From Verrucomicrobia bacterium UBA1200 (GTDB lineage Bacteria; Verrucomicrobiota; Kiritimatiellia; RFP12; UBA1067), in contig DBXY01000062.1 of NCBI GenBank assembly GCA_002309765.1, positions 13,887 through 72,123 on the forward strand: a stretch of DNA of 58,237 nucleotides, in the 5' to 3' direction. The notes beneath the pieces are model-generated. The model was given only the letters and a program-made list of their open reading frames with translations, did not search any database and was not told where the DNA came from. Position numbers and translations under genes: made by a program. Position 1 is the stretch's first letter, and every line of letters starts with the position of its first letter. Of this stretch, positions 40,031 through 48,420 are shown in pieces.

Positions 40031-41182
40031 ATGAAAGAAAACTCCGCCGCGCCGGCAAAGCGGCAGATTGTCTGGCTGGACGTAGCCAGATTCTTGGCGA
40101 TGTTGTTTGTGTGCGTGTCGCACGCCGGCGACACGTTCAACTGCAACCCGCCCGCCGGGGAAGAGGCGCTGTACAATTTCTGGGGGGCGATCTGGGGGTC
40201 GCTCGCCCGCTTTTGCGTGCCGGTGTTCGCCATGATCACCGGGTATTTGCTGTTGCCGGTGCGGACTGGCCACGCCGAGTTCTACAAAAAGCGCATCGGG
40301 CGGGTGTTGCCGCCGTTCCTCTTCTGGTCGGTCATCTACTGCCTGTTGCCGGGAGTTATAGGACTGATCGGGGGCGACCTGAAAACCCTGAAAGTAATCA
40401 TCCCGTTCGCCGAAGAACAGCCATTGACTTTCGCCGCCTGTCTGCCGAACATCGCCAAGATCCTGTTCAACTTCAACTGGATCACCACCCACATGTGGTA
40501 CGTCTATATGCTGATCGGCCTCTATTTGATTCTGCCGGTGGTTTCCGCCTGGTACCGCACCGCGTCGGAGCGCGCCAAATGGGGGTTCGTCGGGCTGTGG
40601 GGCGTAACGCTCTTCATCCCCTACCTGCGCCACCTGCTCGGCGGGATGAACCTCTGGGGGGTGTGCGAATGGAACGACACCGGAATGTTCTACGGTTTCG
40701 CCGGTTTTACCGGCTACCTGCTGTTCGGTTCGCTGCTCGGACGCATGAAACCCTGGTCCTGGGGCAAGACCGCCGCCATCGCCGCGCCGCTTTTCACCGC
40801 CGGTTTTCTGACGGTGTTTTTCGGGTTCCGCCACTTCCAGCTCGCCAACCCCGAATACAACGCGGACTGGGAACTTTTCTGGTGGTACTGTTCGCCGCAG
40901 GTCGCGGCAATGTCCGCCGCCGTGTTTCTCTTTGCCAAGAAGTTCGACCGCCTGCCGCCCCGGCTGGCGGGATTTCTCGGGGAAGTCAACCGCTGCGGGT
41001 TTGGCGTGTACCTTTGCCACTACGCGCTAATCGGGCTTTGCAACCGGTTTTTGGTCCAGCCGCTGCGTCTGCCCGTGTGGTTGCAACTGCCGCTGATGGC
41101 CGCGCTGGCCTTTATCGCGGCGTTTTTCCTAATCCATTTCGTCCGGCGCATACCAGGTGTCGGGCGTAAAATCACAGGCTGA
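40031..41182 (+). CDS. acyltransferase 3 family membrane protein
   Basis: This 383-residue protein has about ten hydrophobic segments. The first reads WLDVARFLAMLFVCVSHAGD, with the His expected for catalysis in this family. RFCVPVFAMITGYLLLP and THMWYVYMLIGLYLILPVV are also family landmarks. Members such as OafA, WecH or OatA transfer acetyl or succinyl groups to surface sugars. The acceptor here is unknown. It sits between a secreted peptidase and a secreted glycosidase, with GGAGGGAAT before the ATG. Confidence 0.88.
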   Translation: MKENSAAPAKRQIVWLDVARFLAMLFVCVSHAGDTFNCNPPAGEEALYNFWGAIWGSLARFCVPVFAMITGYLLLPVRTGHAEFYKKRIGRVLPPFLFWSVIYCLLPGVIGLIGGDLKTLKVIIPFAEEQPLTFAACLPNIAKILFNFNWITTHMWYVYMLIGLYLILPVVSAWYRTASERAKWGFVGLWGVTLFIPYLRHLLGGMNLWGVCEWNDTGMFYGFAGFTGYLLFGSLLGRMKPWSWGKTAAIAAPLFTAGFLTVFFGFRHFQLANPEYNADWELFWWYCSPQVAAMSAAVFLFAKKFDRLPPRLAGFLGEVNRCGFGVYLCHYALIGLCNRFLVQPLRLPVWLQLPLMAALAFIAAFFLIHFVRRIPGVGRKITG

Positions 41183-41191
41183 GGTACCGTA

Positions 41192-43525
41192 ATGTCCAAC
41201 ACCGCCTTTAACCGCGTTTTAATCCGAATCGCCGCGTTGGGTTTCGCCGCCGCCGCGTTGGCGGACCCGGAACCGCCCGCGCAGACGTTCGACCTTTCAG
41301 TAACCCCGTCCGGCGCCACCAACGCCGTCGCGCTGCCGTTCCAAATGCCGCTCGCCTTCCCCGGTGAAGCCAGCTGCACTCTGGCCGCGACCAACACCTC
41401 GTTTTGGCTGGACGCCGACTCGCTGCGGCTGGTTCTGGCGTGGCCGGAGGGCGCCCCGCGCTACTCTGGCGGGTTGGTGTGGCTAAAAGACCGCGACGAC
41501 ATCTGGCACCAGCAGGTTTTCGCCAAACATCTCTCCGCCGGCACCACCAACGTCATCGAAATCCCGTTCGGGGCAACGGCGGCGGGCTGGACCACGCCCG
41601 GCCATTCGCTGGCTTGGCACTACCGCGCCCGGCTGAACCCGCAGTCGATCGGCTTCCGGGTATTCGCGGACAACACCTTCACCGGCCGTTGCGAAGTGGT
41701 GTCCGCGACTTTAACCGTCAAGCCGCCGGCGGGGGCGCCGCAGATTATGCGCGCCAGAGCGCTGACCTCCGCGCCGCGGGTTCTGGAGAAATTTGAACTG
41801 CGGTTTGACCTTCCGGACCGTTACGCCAATCCCTTCGACCCCGAAACCATCGACGCCGGGGCAAAAATAATCACCCCGTCCGGCGTCACTAACACCATCA
41901 CCGCCTTCTACTATCAGCCTTACTACCGGCTGGAAGACGAACTCGGCGAACCGGTCGAACCCGCCGGACGACCGGAGTGGCGTATTCGCTACTGCCCGCG
42001 CGAGCCTGGGGAATACCGCGTGTCGCTCTTTGCCAAAGACCGCTGGGGGGAAGCGGCGGCGGAATCGGCCGCCACCTTCTCCGCCGCCCCGGCGGGGACC
42101 GACCCGATGCGATTTGTACGGGTCTCGGCAAAAGACCGCCGTTTCTTCGAGTTCGACAACGGCGACCTCTACTACCCGATCGGCCACAACACCCGGTCCG
42201 CCAACGACGCCCGTATGAACGACAAATTCCCGTGGATCTTCCGAAAGGAAGAGAGCACCGCCGTTTATCGCCGCTACTTCCAGCAAATGCAGGCGTCGGG
42301 TGAAAACTGGGCGGAGGTGTGGATGAGCGCTTGGTCGCTGGGCCTGGAATGGACAGAGGGCATTGGCGGCTACCACGGCGCCGGCGACTACCACTCCGGC
42401 AACGCCTGGGAGCTGGACCGGGTGCTGGAGTTGGCCGAAAAACACCGCATCCACATCAATCTGGTGTTGAACTACCATGGGCGTATGAGCAGCTGGTGCG
42501 ACCCGGAATGGCATCTCCACCCGTACAACAAGCTGACCCCCGGCGGATGGCTGGAAATGCCGCTGCAATTCTTTGACGACCCCAAGGCCGTGGCGATGCA
42601 AAAGCGTTTTATCCGCTACACCCAGGCCCGCTGGGGATGGTCCCCGGCCATATTCGGCTACGAGCTGTGCAGCGAGATTAACCTTACCGGGCACGAATCG
42701 CACCACCGCACCAACTTCGATCCCCGCGTGGTTAACTGGTGCAAGGTGATGAGCGAATACTTTGAGGAAATCGACCCCTACCAGCACCTTGTATCGGCGC
42801 ATGTCTCCAACGACTACAACTACATCTGCCCGGAACACGCCAAACTGCCGACACTCGACTTCAACCCGCTCGACGCCTACCACCACACCCTGCCGGAACG
42901 CATCATCGCGCTGGCCGCCGAAACCGCCAACTTCGGATTGCAGTTCGACAAGCCGATACTGATCACCGAGTTTGGCGGTTCCCCGATGGCGGCGGGCAAG
43001 GAACACTTGAAAATCGAGCTGCACGCCGCGCTTTGGACCGGGGTGTGCGTACCGCTCGCCGGAACCCCGATGTTCTGGTGGTGGCGGGTGGTGGAGGAGA
43101 ACAACCTTTACCCGTACTACGCCGCCGTCGCCAAATTTATGGAGGGGGAGGATCCCCGCGACCCCGCCGCGAAAATGGTCAGACCCGCCATCGGCGCGGT
43201 GGAAGGGAAAACCGCCCCGCAGGCCGCCAACTACCTTTGCATCGGTACGGTGTCGCCGCGCTCCGCCCGCTGTTACGTCTATCCCAAATCCTTCCCGCGC
43301 CCGCCGGCGAAACCGATCTCCGCGGAATTCCTGACCGCCACCATCAAGGGTTTAGAGCCGGGCACCTACAGGGCGGAGTTTTTCGACACCCGCACCGGAA
43401 AATCCACCGCTAAGCGCGACACCCGAACGGAAAACGGAACGCTGGTGCTGTCGGTTCCTAAATTCAGTAACGACTGCGCCTTCAAATTGCACCAAGTCAC
43501 CGCCATTGCCCCCAAAGCTAACTAA
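41192..43525 (+). CDS. secreted DUF5060-containing GH-A clan glycosidase (GH5-like)
   Basis: This 777-residue protein has a signal peptide near residue 25 (ALGFAAAALA). Two N-terminal beta-sandwich modules follow; the second (PREPGEYRVSLFAKDRWGEAAAESAATFSA) matches DUF5060. A TIM barrel begins near residue 310 (FFEFDNGDLYYPIGHNTR). Candidate catalytic residues are the acid in FGYELCSEINLTG and the nucleophile in PILITEFGGSP. The acid motif reads SE rather than the usual NE of clan GH-A, which weakens the exact family call. Its C-terminal beta domain reads YRAEFFDTRTGKST. It is 9 bases after the acyltransferase gene and 3 before the next, so translation is probably coupled. Confidence 0.8.
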   Translation: MSNTAFNRVLIRIAALGFAAAALADPEPPAQTFDLSVTPSGATNAVALPFQMPLAFPGEASCTLAATNTSFWLDADSLRLVLAWPEGAPRYSGGLVWLKDRDDIWHQQVFAKHLSAGTTNVIEIPFGATAAGWTTPGHSLAWHYRARLNPQSIGFRVFADNTFTGRCEVVSATLTVKPPAGAPQIMRARALTSAPRVLEKFELRFDLPDRYANPFDPETIDAGAKIITPSGVTNTITAFYYQPYYRLEDELGEPVEPAGRPEWRIRYCPREPGEYRVSLFAKDRWGEAAAESAATFSAAPAGTDPMRFVRVSAKDRRFFEFDNGDLYYPIGHNTRSANDARMNDKFPWIFRKEESTAVYRRYFQQMQASGENWAEVWMSAWSLGLEWTEGIGGYHGAGDYHSGNAWELDRVLELAEKHRIHINLVLNYHGRMSSWCDPEWHLHPYNKLTPGGWLEMPLQFFDDPKAVAMQKRFIRYTQARWGWSPAIFGYELCSEINLTGHESHHRTNFDPRVVNWCKVMSEYFEEIDPYQHLVSAHVSNDYNYICPEHAKLPTLDFNPLDAYHHTLPERIIALAAETANFGLQFDKPILITEFGGSPMAAGKEHLKIELHAALWTGVCVPLAGTPMFWWWRVVEENNLYPYYAAVAKFMEGEDPRDPAAKMVRPAIGAVEGKTAPQAANYLCIGTVSPRSARCYVYPKSFPRPPAKPISAEFLTATIKGLEPGTYRAEFFDTRTGKSTAKRDTRTENGTLVLSVPKFSNDCAFKLHQVTAIAPKAN

Positions 43526-43528
43526 GCC

Positions 43529-44503
43529 ATGACAACACGCCTAACCACCTTCGCCGCGTTATTGCTGCTGGCCGCCGGAGCGGCCGCGCAGTCGATCAGC
43601 GGCATTGGGGGAATGAGCGTATCCGACGACCGGGTTCGCCGCCACTCCGTGCCCGACCCGGTTGCCGCCAGCGGGGAACTGCGGATGCGGAGTCTGCAAA
43701 TTACCGTATCGCCGCCGAAAATGTACCTCAACGTGGGTACCGACCGGCGGTTTGGCCCCTACGCGCTTTCGGACGGCACGGAGATCGGCGTCGCCCAGCC
43801 GCCGTACAAACTCACCGCCGTGCGGAACGGCAGTTTTTCCGTGCTGGGGCCGGATCAGACGGTTTACGGCCCGTTCAGCAGCGCCGACGGCACCGCGATA
43901 ACGATTGGCCGCCAGAGCGCCGTCGTGCTGCGGCCGACCGTTGACCTCGCGGTGCGGTTGGAATGGAACGGCATGAAACGGCAGAAACCGGTCATCGGCA
44001 TAGCAGTCGCCAACCAGCCGCTTTATCAGGCGCTTTACGAACTTCGGGACCACTTCGCGACGGTGATAAACCGCGTAAATTACGAAACCGCCGACCGGGA
44101 GATACAAGGCATGCCGCGCCGCATCCACTACCCCAACGGACGCAACAACGCCGGGAACGTCGTGTCGGTTTCCAAGCGCGACAAGGAAAACTCCGAATGG
44201 CAAGCCGAGCGCAGTTGCATCAACGCGGTGGAAAGGCTTTTTAACCAACGTTTCCATATCAAGTCCTACGCACTAACCGACCGTTTCACCAGCCACTTCC
44301 GGATGCCGGCGGGACGGTATCTGCTTTGCGCCATGCAGCGTTACAGCGACCCCAAGCAATCGTCCACCTTTGCCGGATCAAAAACCGCCATCTGGTGGAC
44401 GGAATTCACTTTCGACGGACAAAGCGGCCTCAGCCTGGATTTGACGCCTGAAAACGCCATCAGCTGGAGAGAAATTTTCCCGTTCCAAACGATCAGCGAG
44501 TAA
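43529..44503 (+). CDS. secreted protein of unknown function
   Basis: This 324-residue protein has a signal peptide (MTTRLTTFAALLLLAAGAAA). The mature part contains a beta-rich region (VSPPKMYLNVGTDRRFGPYALSDGTEIG, VYGPFSSADGTAITIG) and a more helical second half (LYQALYELRDHFATVINRVNYE, CINAVERLFNQRFHIKSY). I do not recognise a family. It starts 3 bases after the GH-A glycosidase stop, so it may be an accessory protein of that enzyme, but nothing in the sequence shows this. Confidence 0.7.
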   Translation: MTTRLTTFAALLLLAAGAAAQSISGIGGMSVSDDRVRRHSVPDPVAASGELRMRSLQITVSPPKMYLNVGTDRRFGPYALSDGTEIGVAQPPYKLTAVRNGSFSVLGPDQTVYGPFSSADGTAITIGRQSAVVLRPTVDLAVRLEWNGMKRQKPVIGIAVANQPLYQALYELRDHFATVINRVNYETADREIQGMPRRIHYPNGRNNAGNVVSVSKRDKENSEWQAERSCINAVERLFNQRFHIKSYALTDRFTSHFRMPAGRYLLCAMQRYSDPKQSSTFAGSKTAIWWTEFTFDGQSGLSLDLTPENAISWREIFPFQTISE

Positions 44504-44620
44504 CCGCGCCCAGATTGACTATTGCCCCGGAGCAGGAGGAGAACCCGGACACTTTATTGGTGCCTGTTGTCTGTGCGCCGTTACAACGGACAGCGACAGT
44601 AAAAATGACTGTTTAACGGT

Positions 44621-44649
44621 TTGACTTTTGTCCCTAAAAATGCTATATT
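44621..44649 (+). promoter_or_regulatory. sigma70-like promoter of the citrate synthase gene
   Basis: TTGACT (44621-44626) and TATATT (44644-44649) are separated by exactly 17 bases. The predicted start near 44656 is 4 bases before a long leader hairpin. Confidence 0.8.
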
Positions 44650-44659
44650 ATTTTAATTC

Positions 44660-44707
44660 CATTCGTGGGGTTCAGACCTTGTTTTTGCCGAGGCTGGACC
44701 CCGAATG
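44660..44707 (+). promoter_or_regulatory. long hairpin at the 5' end of the citrate synthase mRNA
   Basis: The left arm 44660-44678 (CATTCGTGGGGTTCAGACC) pairs with the right arm 44692-44707 (GGCTGGACCCCGAATG) through about 16 base pairs with small bulges. The RBS TAGGAGGT (44712-44719) begins 5 bases after the stem. It may protect the mRNA 5' end or control access to the RBS; no known riboswitch is recognised. Confidence 0.6.
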
Positions 44708-44724
44708 GAGTTAGGAGGTTTCTA

Positions 44725-46101
44725 ATGTTGATGACGCAATCCGCGAGTCCGCAAATTGATGCGGAGTTGCTAAAAGGTTACGCGGATAAAATCCGGGTTA
44801 CCGGCAAGATCGCCCCCGAACTCTACCAAAAGTACGATGTCCGGAGGGGCCTACGCAACCCGAACGGTTCTGGTGTGCTGGTCGGACTGACCAATATCGG
44901 TTCTGTCCACGGTTATGTGACATCCGAGAGCGAAAAGGTCTCGGTGCCGGGCCAGCTTTTCTACCGCGGCATCAACGTGGCGGATTTCGTTAAAGGCTTC
45001 CAGAGCGAACACCGGTTCGGCTTCGAAGAGTGCGCGTATCTGTTGCTGATGGGCGAGCTGCCCAAACGCGAGGAACTGGTGGTGTGGAAATCCGAGCTGG
45101 GCGCACTGCACCGGCTGCCGGACGGTTTTAAAGAAACCGCGATTATCCGTTCGCCGGGCGTGGACATTATGAACAGCATCGCCCGCGCGGTGCTGACGGC
45201 CTATATCTTCGACCCCGCGCCGGACCGGCTCGACCTGGAAACCACGCTGCGCCAGAGCATTGAGCTGATCGCGCAGTTCCCGACCATCGCCGCCTACGCC
45301 TATCAGGCCAAGGCGCACTACCACCTGGGACAGTCGATGGTCCTGCGCTATCCCGACCCTGAACTTTCCACCGCCGAGAATTTCCTGCGACTGATCCGAG
45401 CCGACGGCTATTACTCCCGGTTCGAGGCGGAAGTGCTGGATCTGTGTCTGGTGCTCCACGCCGAACACGGCGGCGGTACCAACTCGACCTTCACCACCCA
45501 CGTGATGTCATCCGCGTTCACCGACACTTACGCCGCCGTCGCGGCAGCGGTGCTCTCGCTCAAGGGACTGCGCCACGGCGGCGCCAACCTGCGGGTGATG
45601 AAGCAGATGTCCGAGGCGAAGAAGAAGATCAAACACTGGGACAACGAGGGTGAGGTGGCGGACCATCTTTGGAACATTCTCAAGCGCGAGGCGGGCGACG
45701 GTACCGGGTTGATTTACGGCTTGGGCCACGCGGTTTACACCCTCTCCGATCCCCGCGCCGAGATGCTGCGCGACTGCGCCCGCGCGCTGGCCAAGTCAAA
45801 AGGCCGCGAAGAAGAGATGGGGCTGTACGAAACCATCGAGCGGTTGGGGCCGGAAATCTTCAACCAGTTCCGGGGCGGCAAACACGACCTGTGCTGCAAC
45901 GTCGATTTCTATTCCGGGTTTGTTTACGATATGCTGAACATCCCCAACGACCTCTTCACCCCGATCTTCGCGGTGGCCCGTGTGGTGGGCTGGTGCGCCC
46001 ACCGGTTGGAAGAGCTGATCAACGGCGGCCCTATCATCCGCCCCGCCTACAAGGCGTTGACCCAGCCCAGAAAGTATGTGCCGCAGGCCGAACGCGGCTA
46101 A
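44725..46101 (+). CDS. gltA: citrate synthase (citrate/2-methylcitrate synthase family)
   Basis: This 458-residue enzyme condenses oxaloacetate with acetyl-CoA. Motifs are SVPGQLFYRGINV, LVLHAEHGGGTNSTF with a catalytic His, LKGLRHGGANLRV, YGLGHAVYTLSDPRA with the second His, and CNVDFYSGFVYDML with the catalytic Asp. It is a little longer than typical and resembles the form found in Firmicutes and some PVC bacteria. The start at 44725 is set by a perfect TAGGAGGT 5 bases upstream; an in-frame ATG at 44665 lies in the leader hairpin. No other TCA-cycle gene is near, so a biosynthetic role (glutamate) is plausible for an anaerobe. Confidence 0.92.
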   Translation: MLMTQSASPQIDAELLKGYADKIRVTGKIAPELYQKYDVRRGLRNPNGSGVLVGLTNIGSVHGYVTSESEKVSVPGQLFYRGINVADFVKGFQSEHRFGFEECAYLLLMGELPKREELVVWKSELGALHRLPDGFKETAIIRSPGVDIMNSIARAVLTAYIFDPAPDRLDLETTLRQSIELIAQFPTIAAYAYQAKAHYHLGQSMVLRYPDPELSTAENFLRLIRADGYYSRFEAEVLDLCLVLHAEHGGGTNSTFTTHVMSSAFTDTYAAVAAAVLSLKGLRHGGANLRVMKQMSEAKKKIKHWDNEGEVADHLWNILKREAGDGTGLIYGLGHAVYTLSDPRAEMLRDCARALAKSKGREEEMGLYETIERLGPEIFNQFRGGKHDLCCNVDFYSGFVYDMLNIPNDLFTPIFAVARVVGWCAHRLEELINGGPIIRPAYKALTQPRKYVPQAERG

Positions 46102-46137
46102 TGAGTTTGGCGTTTTTTACAAGAAAGGATCACAACA

Positions 46138-47055
46138 ATGTTGGCAGAATTGATTGGCATGATGGCTCCGGAAGCGGCGGACACCGCCGCCAAAGTGGCG
46201 GAACAGACTACGGCGGCAGTCGAAAGCAATGTCGCGGAAACCAAGACGATACTGGACACCGCCACGCAATGGCTGACCCAGAACGGGATGGCGTTCGCAA
46301 TCAACGTCTTATGGGCGCTGATTATCCTGCTGGTCGGCTGGATCGTGATCAAGGTGCTTTGCGCCACGCTGCGTAAAACTCTGGACAAAACCCCAAAAAT
46401 CAACCCGCTGCTCAAGGAGTTCTTCATCAGCATCGCGAGAAAATCCTGCTGGGTGCTGCTGCTGATGCTGGCGCTGCGGAGGCTTGGTATCGACATCGCC
46501 CCGCTGATCGCCGGACTCGGCGTCACCGGATTCATTCTGGGTTTCGCGTTCCAGGAATCACTGGGCAACCTGGCCTCGGGCGTGATGATCGCCATCAACC
46601 AGCCCTTCAACGTGGGGGACTACGTTAACATCGGCGGTAACGAGGGATCGGTGCTGGAGCTTAACATGATGGCGGTGACCATCGCCACCGCGGACAACAA
46701 AAAGGTCGTGGTGCCGAACAAGGTCGCCTGGGGCGCCCCGATCACCAACTTCGCCGCGCTCGGCACCCGCCGCGTCGAAGTGACCATCAGCATCGCCTAC
46801 GGCGAGGACATCGGAAAAGCCCGCGAGGTGATTCTGGCCGCGGTCAAGGCCAACCCGCTGGTGCTGAAGGACCCCGCCCCGATCGCCGAAGTGGTGGCGT
46901 TCAAGGACAGCGCCGTGGGCTTCGTGGTGCGCCCGTGGTCGAAGTCGTCCGATTACTGGTCGGTGTATTTCCAGATTGGCCAGCAGGTCAAAGAGGCGCT
47001 GGACAAGGCCGGGATCAAGATTCCGCTGCCGCAGCTTGAAGTGCGCAACGTTTAA
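46138..47055 (+). CDS. mscS: small-conductance mechanosensitive channel MscS family
   Basis: This 305-residue inner-membrane channel opens on osmotic downshock. An N-terminal Ala-rich region of about 45 residues precedes TM1 (AINVLWALIILLVGWIVI). TM2 and the pore helix TM3 (LGVTGFILGFAFQESLGNLASGVMI) follow. The MscS beta domain (FNVGDYVNIGGNEGSVLELNMMAV) and the alpha/beta cytoplasmic cage complete it. Length is close to E. coli MscS. GAAAGGA precedes the ATG, 37 bases after the citrate synthase stop. Confidence 0.94.
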   Translation: MLAELIGMMAPEAADTAAKVAEQTTAAVESNVAETKTILDTATQWLTQNGMAFAINVLWALIILLVGWIVIKVLCATLRKTLDKTPKINPLLKEFFISIARKSCWVLLLMLALRRLGIDIAPLIAGLGVTGFILGFAFQESLGNLASGVMIAINQPFNVGDYVNIGGNEGSVLELNMMAVTIATADNKKVVVPNKVAWGAPITNFAALGTRRVEVTISIAYGEDIGKAREVILAAVKANPLVLKDPAPIAEVVAFKDSAVGFVVRPWSKSSDYWSVYFQIGQQVKEALDKAGIKIPLPQLEVRNV

Positions 47056-47093
47056 CGGGCTTCCGCGTCGGCCTGACCGGATTGGAGAAAAGC

Positions 47094-48386
47094 ATGAAAA
47101 CCAGAGCAGAAGAGTTTCTTAAGCGGCACGGCCTGACCGTTGACGGCATCGACCGCGAAGGCTTGCTGAAAAATTTTGCAGTGCAGATGGCCGACGGACT
47201 GGCGGGTAGAAAATCATCGCTGATGATGATTCCGTCGTTCGTCTCGCCGGACAATCCGGTCAAGACCGGCACCCCGGTGGTGGTGCTGGACGCCGGCGGC
47301 ACCAACCTGAGGGCCGCGGTGGTGCAAATCTCGGCGGAAGGCCGCCCGGAAATCGGCTCGTTCTTCAAACGGCCGATGCCGGGATCGCAAGGCCCGTTGA
47401 GCGCCGACGCTTTTTACGACGCCTTCGCCGAGTTCCTGATGCCGGTGGTTGAGTCTTCCGACACCATCGGCTTCTGCTTCTCCTACCCGGCGGAAATCAC
47501 CCCGGACTGCGACGCCCGGCTGCTCCACTGGAGTAAGCAAATCGAGGTGCCGGCCGTAGTGGGTACGATGATCGGAGCGGGGTTGCTGGAACACCTGCGC
47601 AAGCGCGGCTACGAGCGGCGCACCGTGGTGCTCAACGACACCGTGGCCACGCTGCTGGCGGGCAAGAGCGCCGGCGTGGCGCGCGATTACTCCACCTATG
47701 TCGGCTTCATCCTCGGCACCGGCACCAATATCGCCTACACGGAACGCAACGAGCGCATTACCAAGCGCAGCGACCTCAAGCCCGGCGGAACGATGGTAAT
47801 CAACTGCGAGACCGGCGCGTTCAACGGCGCGGAACAATCCTTCTTCGACCGCCAGATGGACGCCGACACCAACGACTGCGGGCACTACACCTTTGAGAAG
47901 ATGATTTCCGGCGCGTACCTCGGGCGGATCGGCTTGACGGTACTCCGCCAGGCAGTCGCCGAAGGGTTCTTCTCCGAACCCGCCGCCGCCCTGATCAACA
48001 GCTGGCGGACGGTCTCCAACAAAGATCTCGATGATTTTTGCGGCGGCGCCCCCGCCGAGGACAACCCGTTCCTCGATCCCGCGTTCAACGAGTCGGACCA
48101 GGCGGCGGTGGTGGCGCTATGTACCCCGGTTTACCAGCGCGCCGCCGTGCTGGCGGCGGTTAACATCGCCGCCGCCGTGATCCAGACCGGCGAGGGACAC
48201 GACCCCGCGCGCCCGGTTTGCGTAAACATCGACGGCTCCACCTACCACCGCACCCGCACCGGGCAGTTCCGCAACCGGGTTCAGGAAGAGCTTGTGGATA
48301 TGCTCGGTTTGCGTGGCATCGCGTACGAGCTGATTCGCGTTGACGAGTCGCCGGTAATCGGCGCGGCGGTGGCGGGTCTGATGTGA
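47094..48386 (+). CDS. hexokinase (eukaryote-type hexokinase family)
   Basis: This 430-residue sugar kinase shows the hexokinase fold: phosphate-binding VVLDAGGTNLRAAVVQ near residue 65, the sugar site GFCFSYPAEI, VLNDTVATLLAG with the catalytic Asp, GFILGTGTNIAY, and a C-terminal VNIDGSTYHRT. It resembles hexokinases of the eukaryotic type also known in Bacteroides and PVC bacteria, rather than ROK or Glk enzymes. It should phosphorylate glucose or mannose from polysaccharide breakdown. The start at 47094 has GGAG with 7 bases spacing; an in-frame TTG at 47082 lies in that site. Confidence 0.9.
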   Translation: MKTRAEEFLKRHGLTVDGIDREGLLKNFAVQMADGLAGRKSSLMMIPSFVSPDNPVKTGTPVVVLDAGGTNLRAAVVQISAEGRPEIGSFFKRPMPGSQGPLSADAFYDAFAEFLMPVVESSDTIGFCFSYPAEITPDCDARLLHWSKQIEVPAVVGTMIGAGLLEHLRKRGYERRTVVLNDTVATLLAGKSAGVARDYSTYVGFILGTGTNIAYTERNERITKRSDLKPGGTMVINCETGAFNGAEQSFFDRQMDADTNDCGHYTFEKMISGAYLGRIGLTVLRQAVAEGFFSEPAAALINSWRTVSNKDLDDFCGGAPAEDNPFLDPAFNESDQAAVVALCTPVYQRAAVLAAVNIAAAVIQTGEGHDPARPVCVNIDGSTYHRTRTGQFRNRVQEELVDMLGLRGIAYELIRVDESPVIGAAVAGLM

Positions 48387-48420
48387 CAAGGCGTCACGGC
48401 AGCAAAAAGGATTTTAAGCA

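Noticed and set aside
39860..41020. 386-codon - strand open frame
   Set aside because: Antisense to the acyltransferase and metallopeptidase genes; the translation is low-complexity and has no motif.
40111..41169. 352-codon frame on the + strand inside the acyltransferase gene
   Set aside because: Arg/Pro-rich off-frame shadow; the acyltransferase frame has the family motifs and membrane segments.
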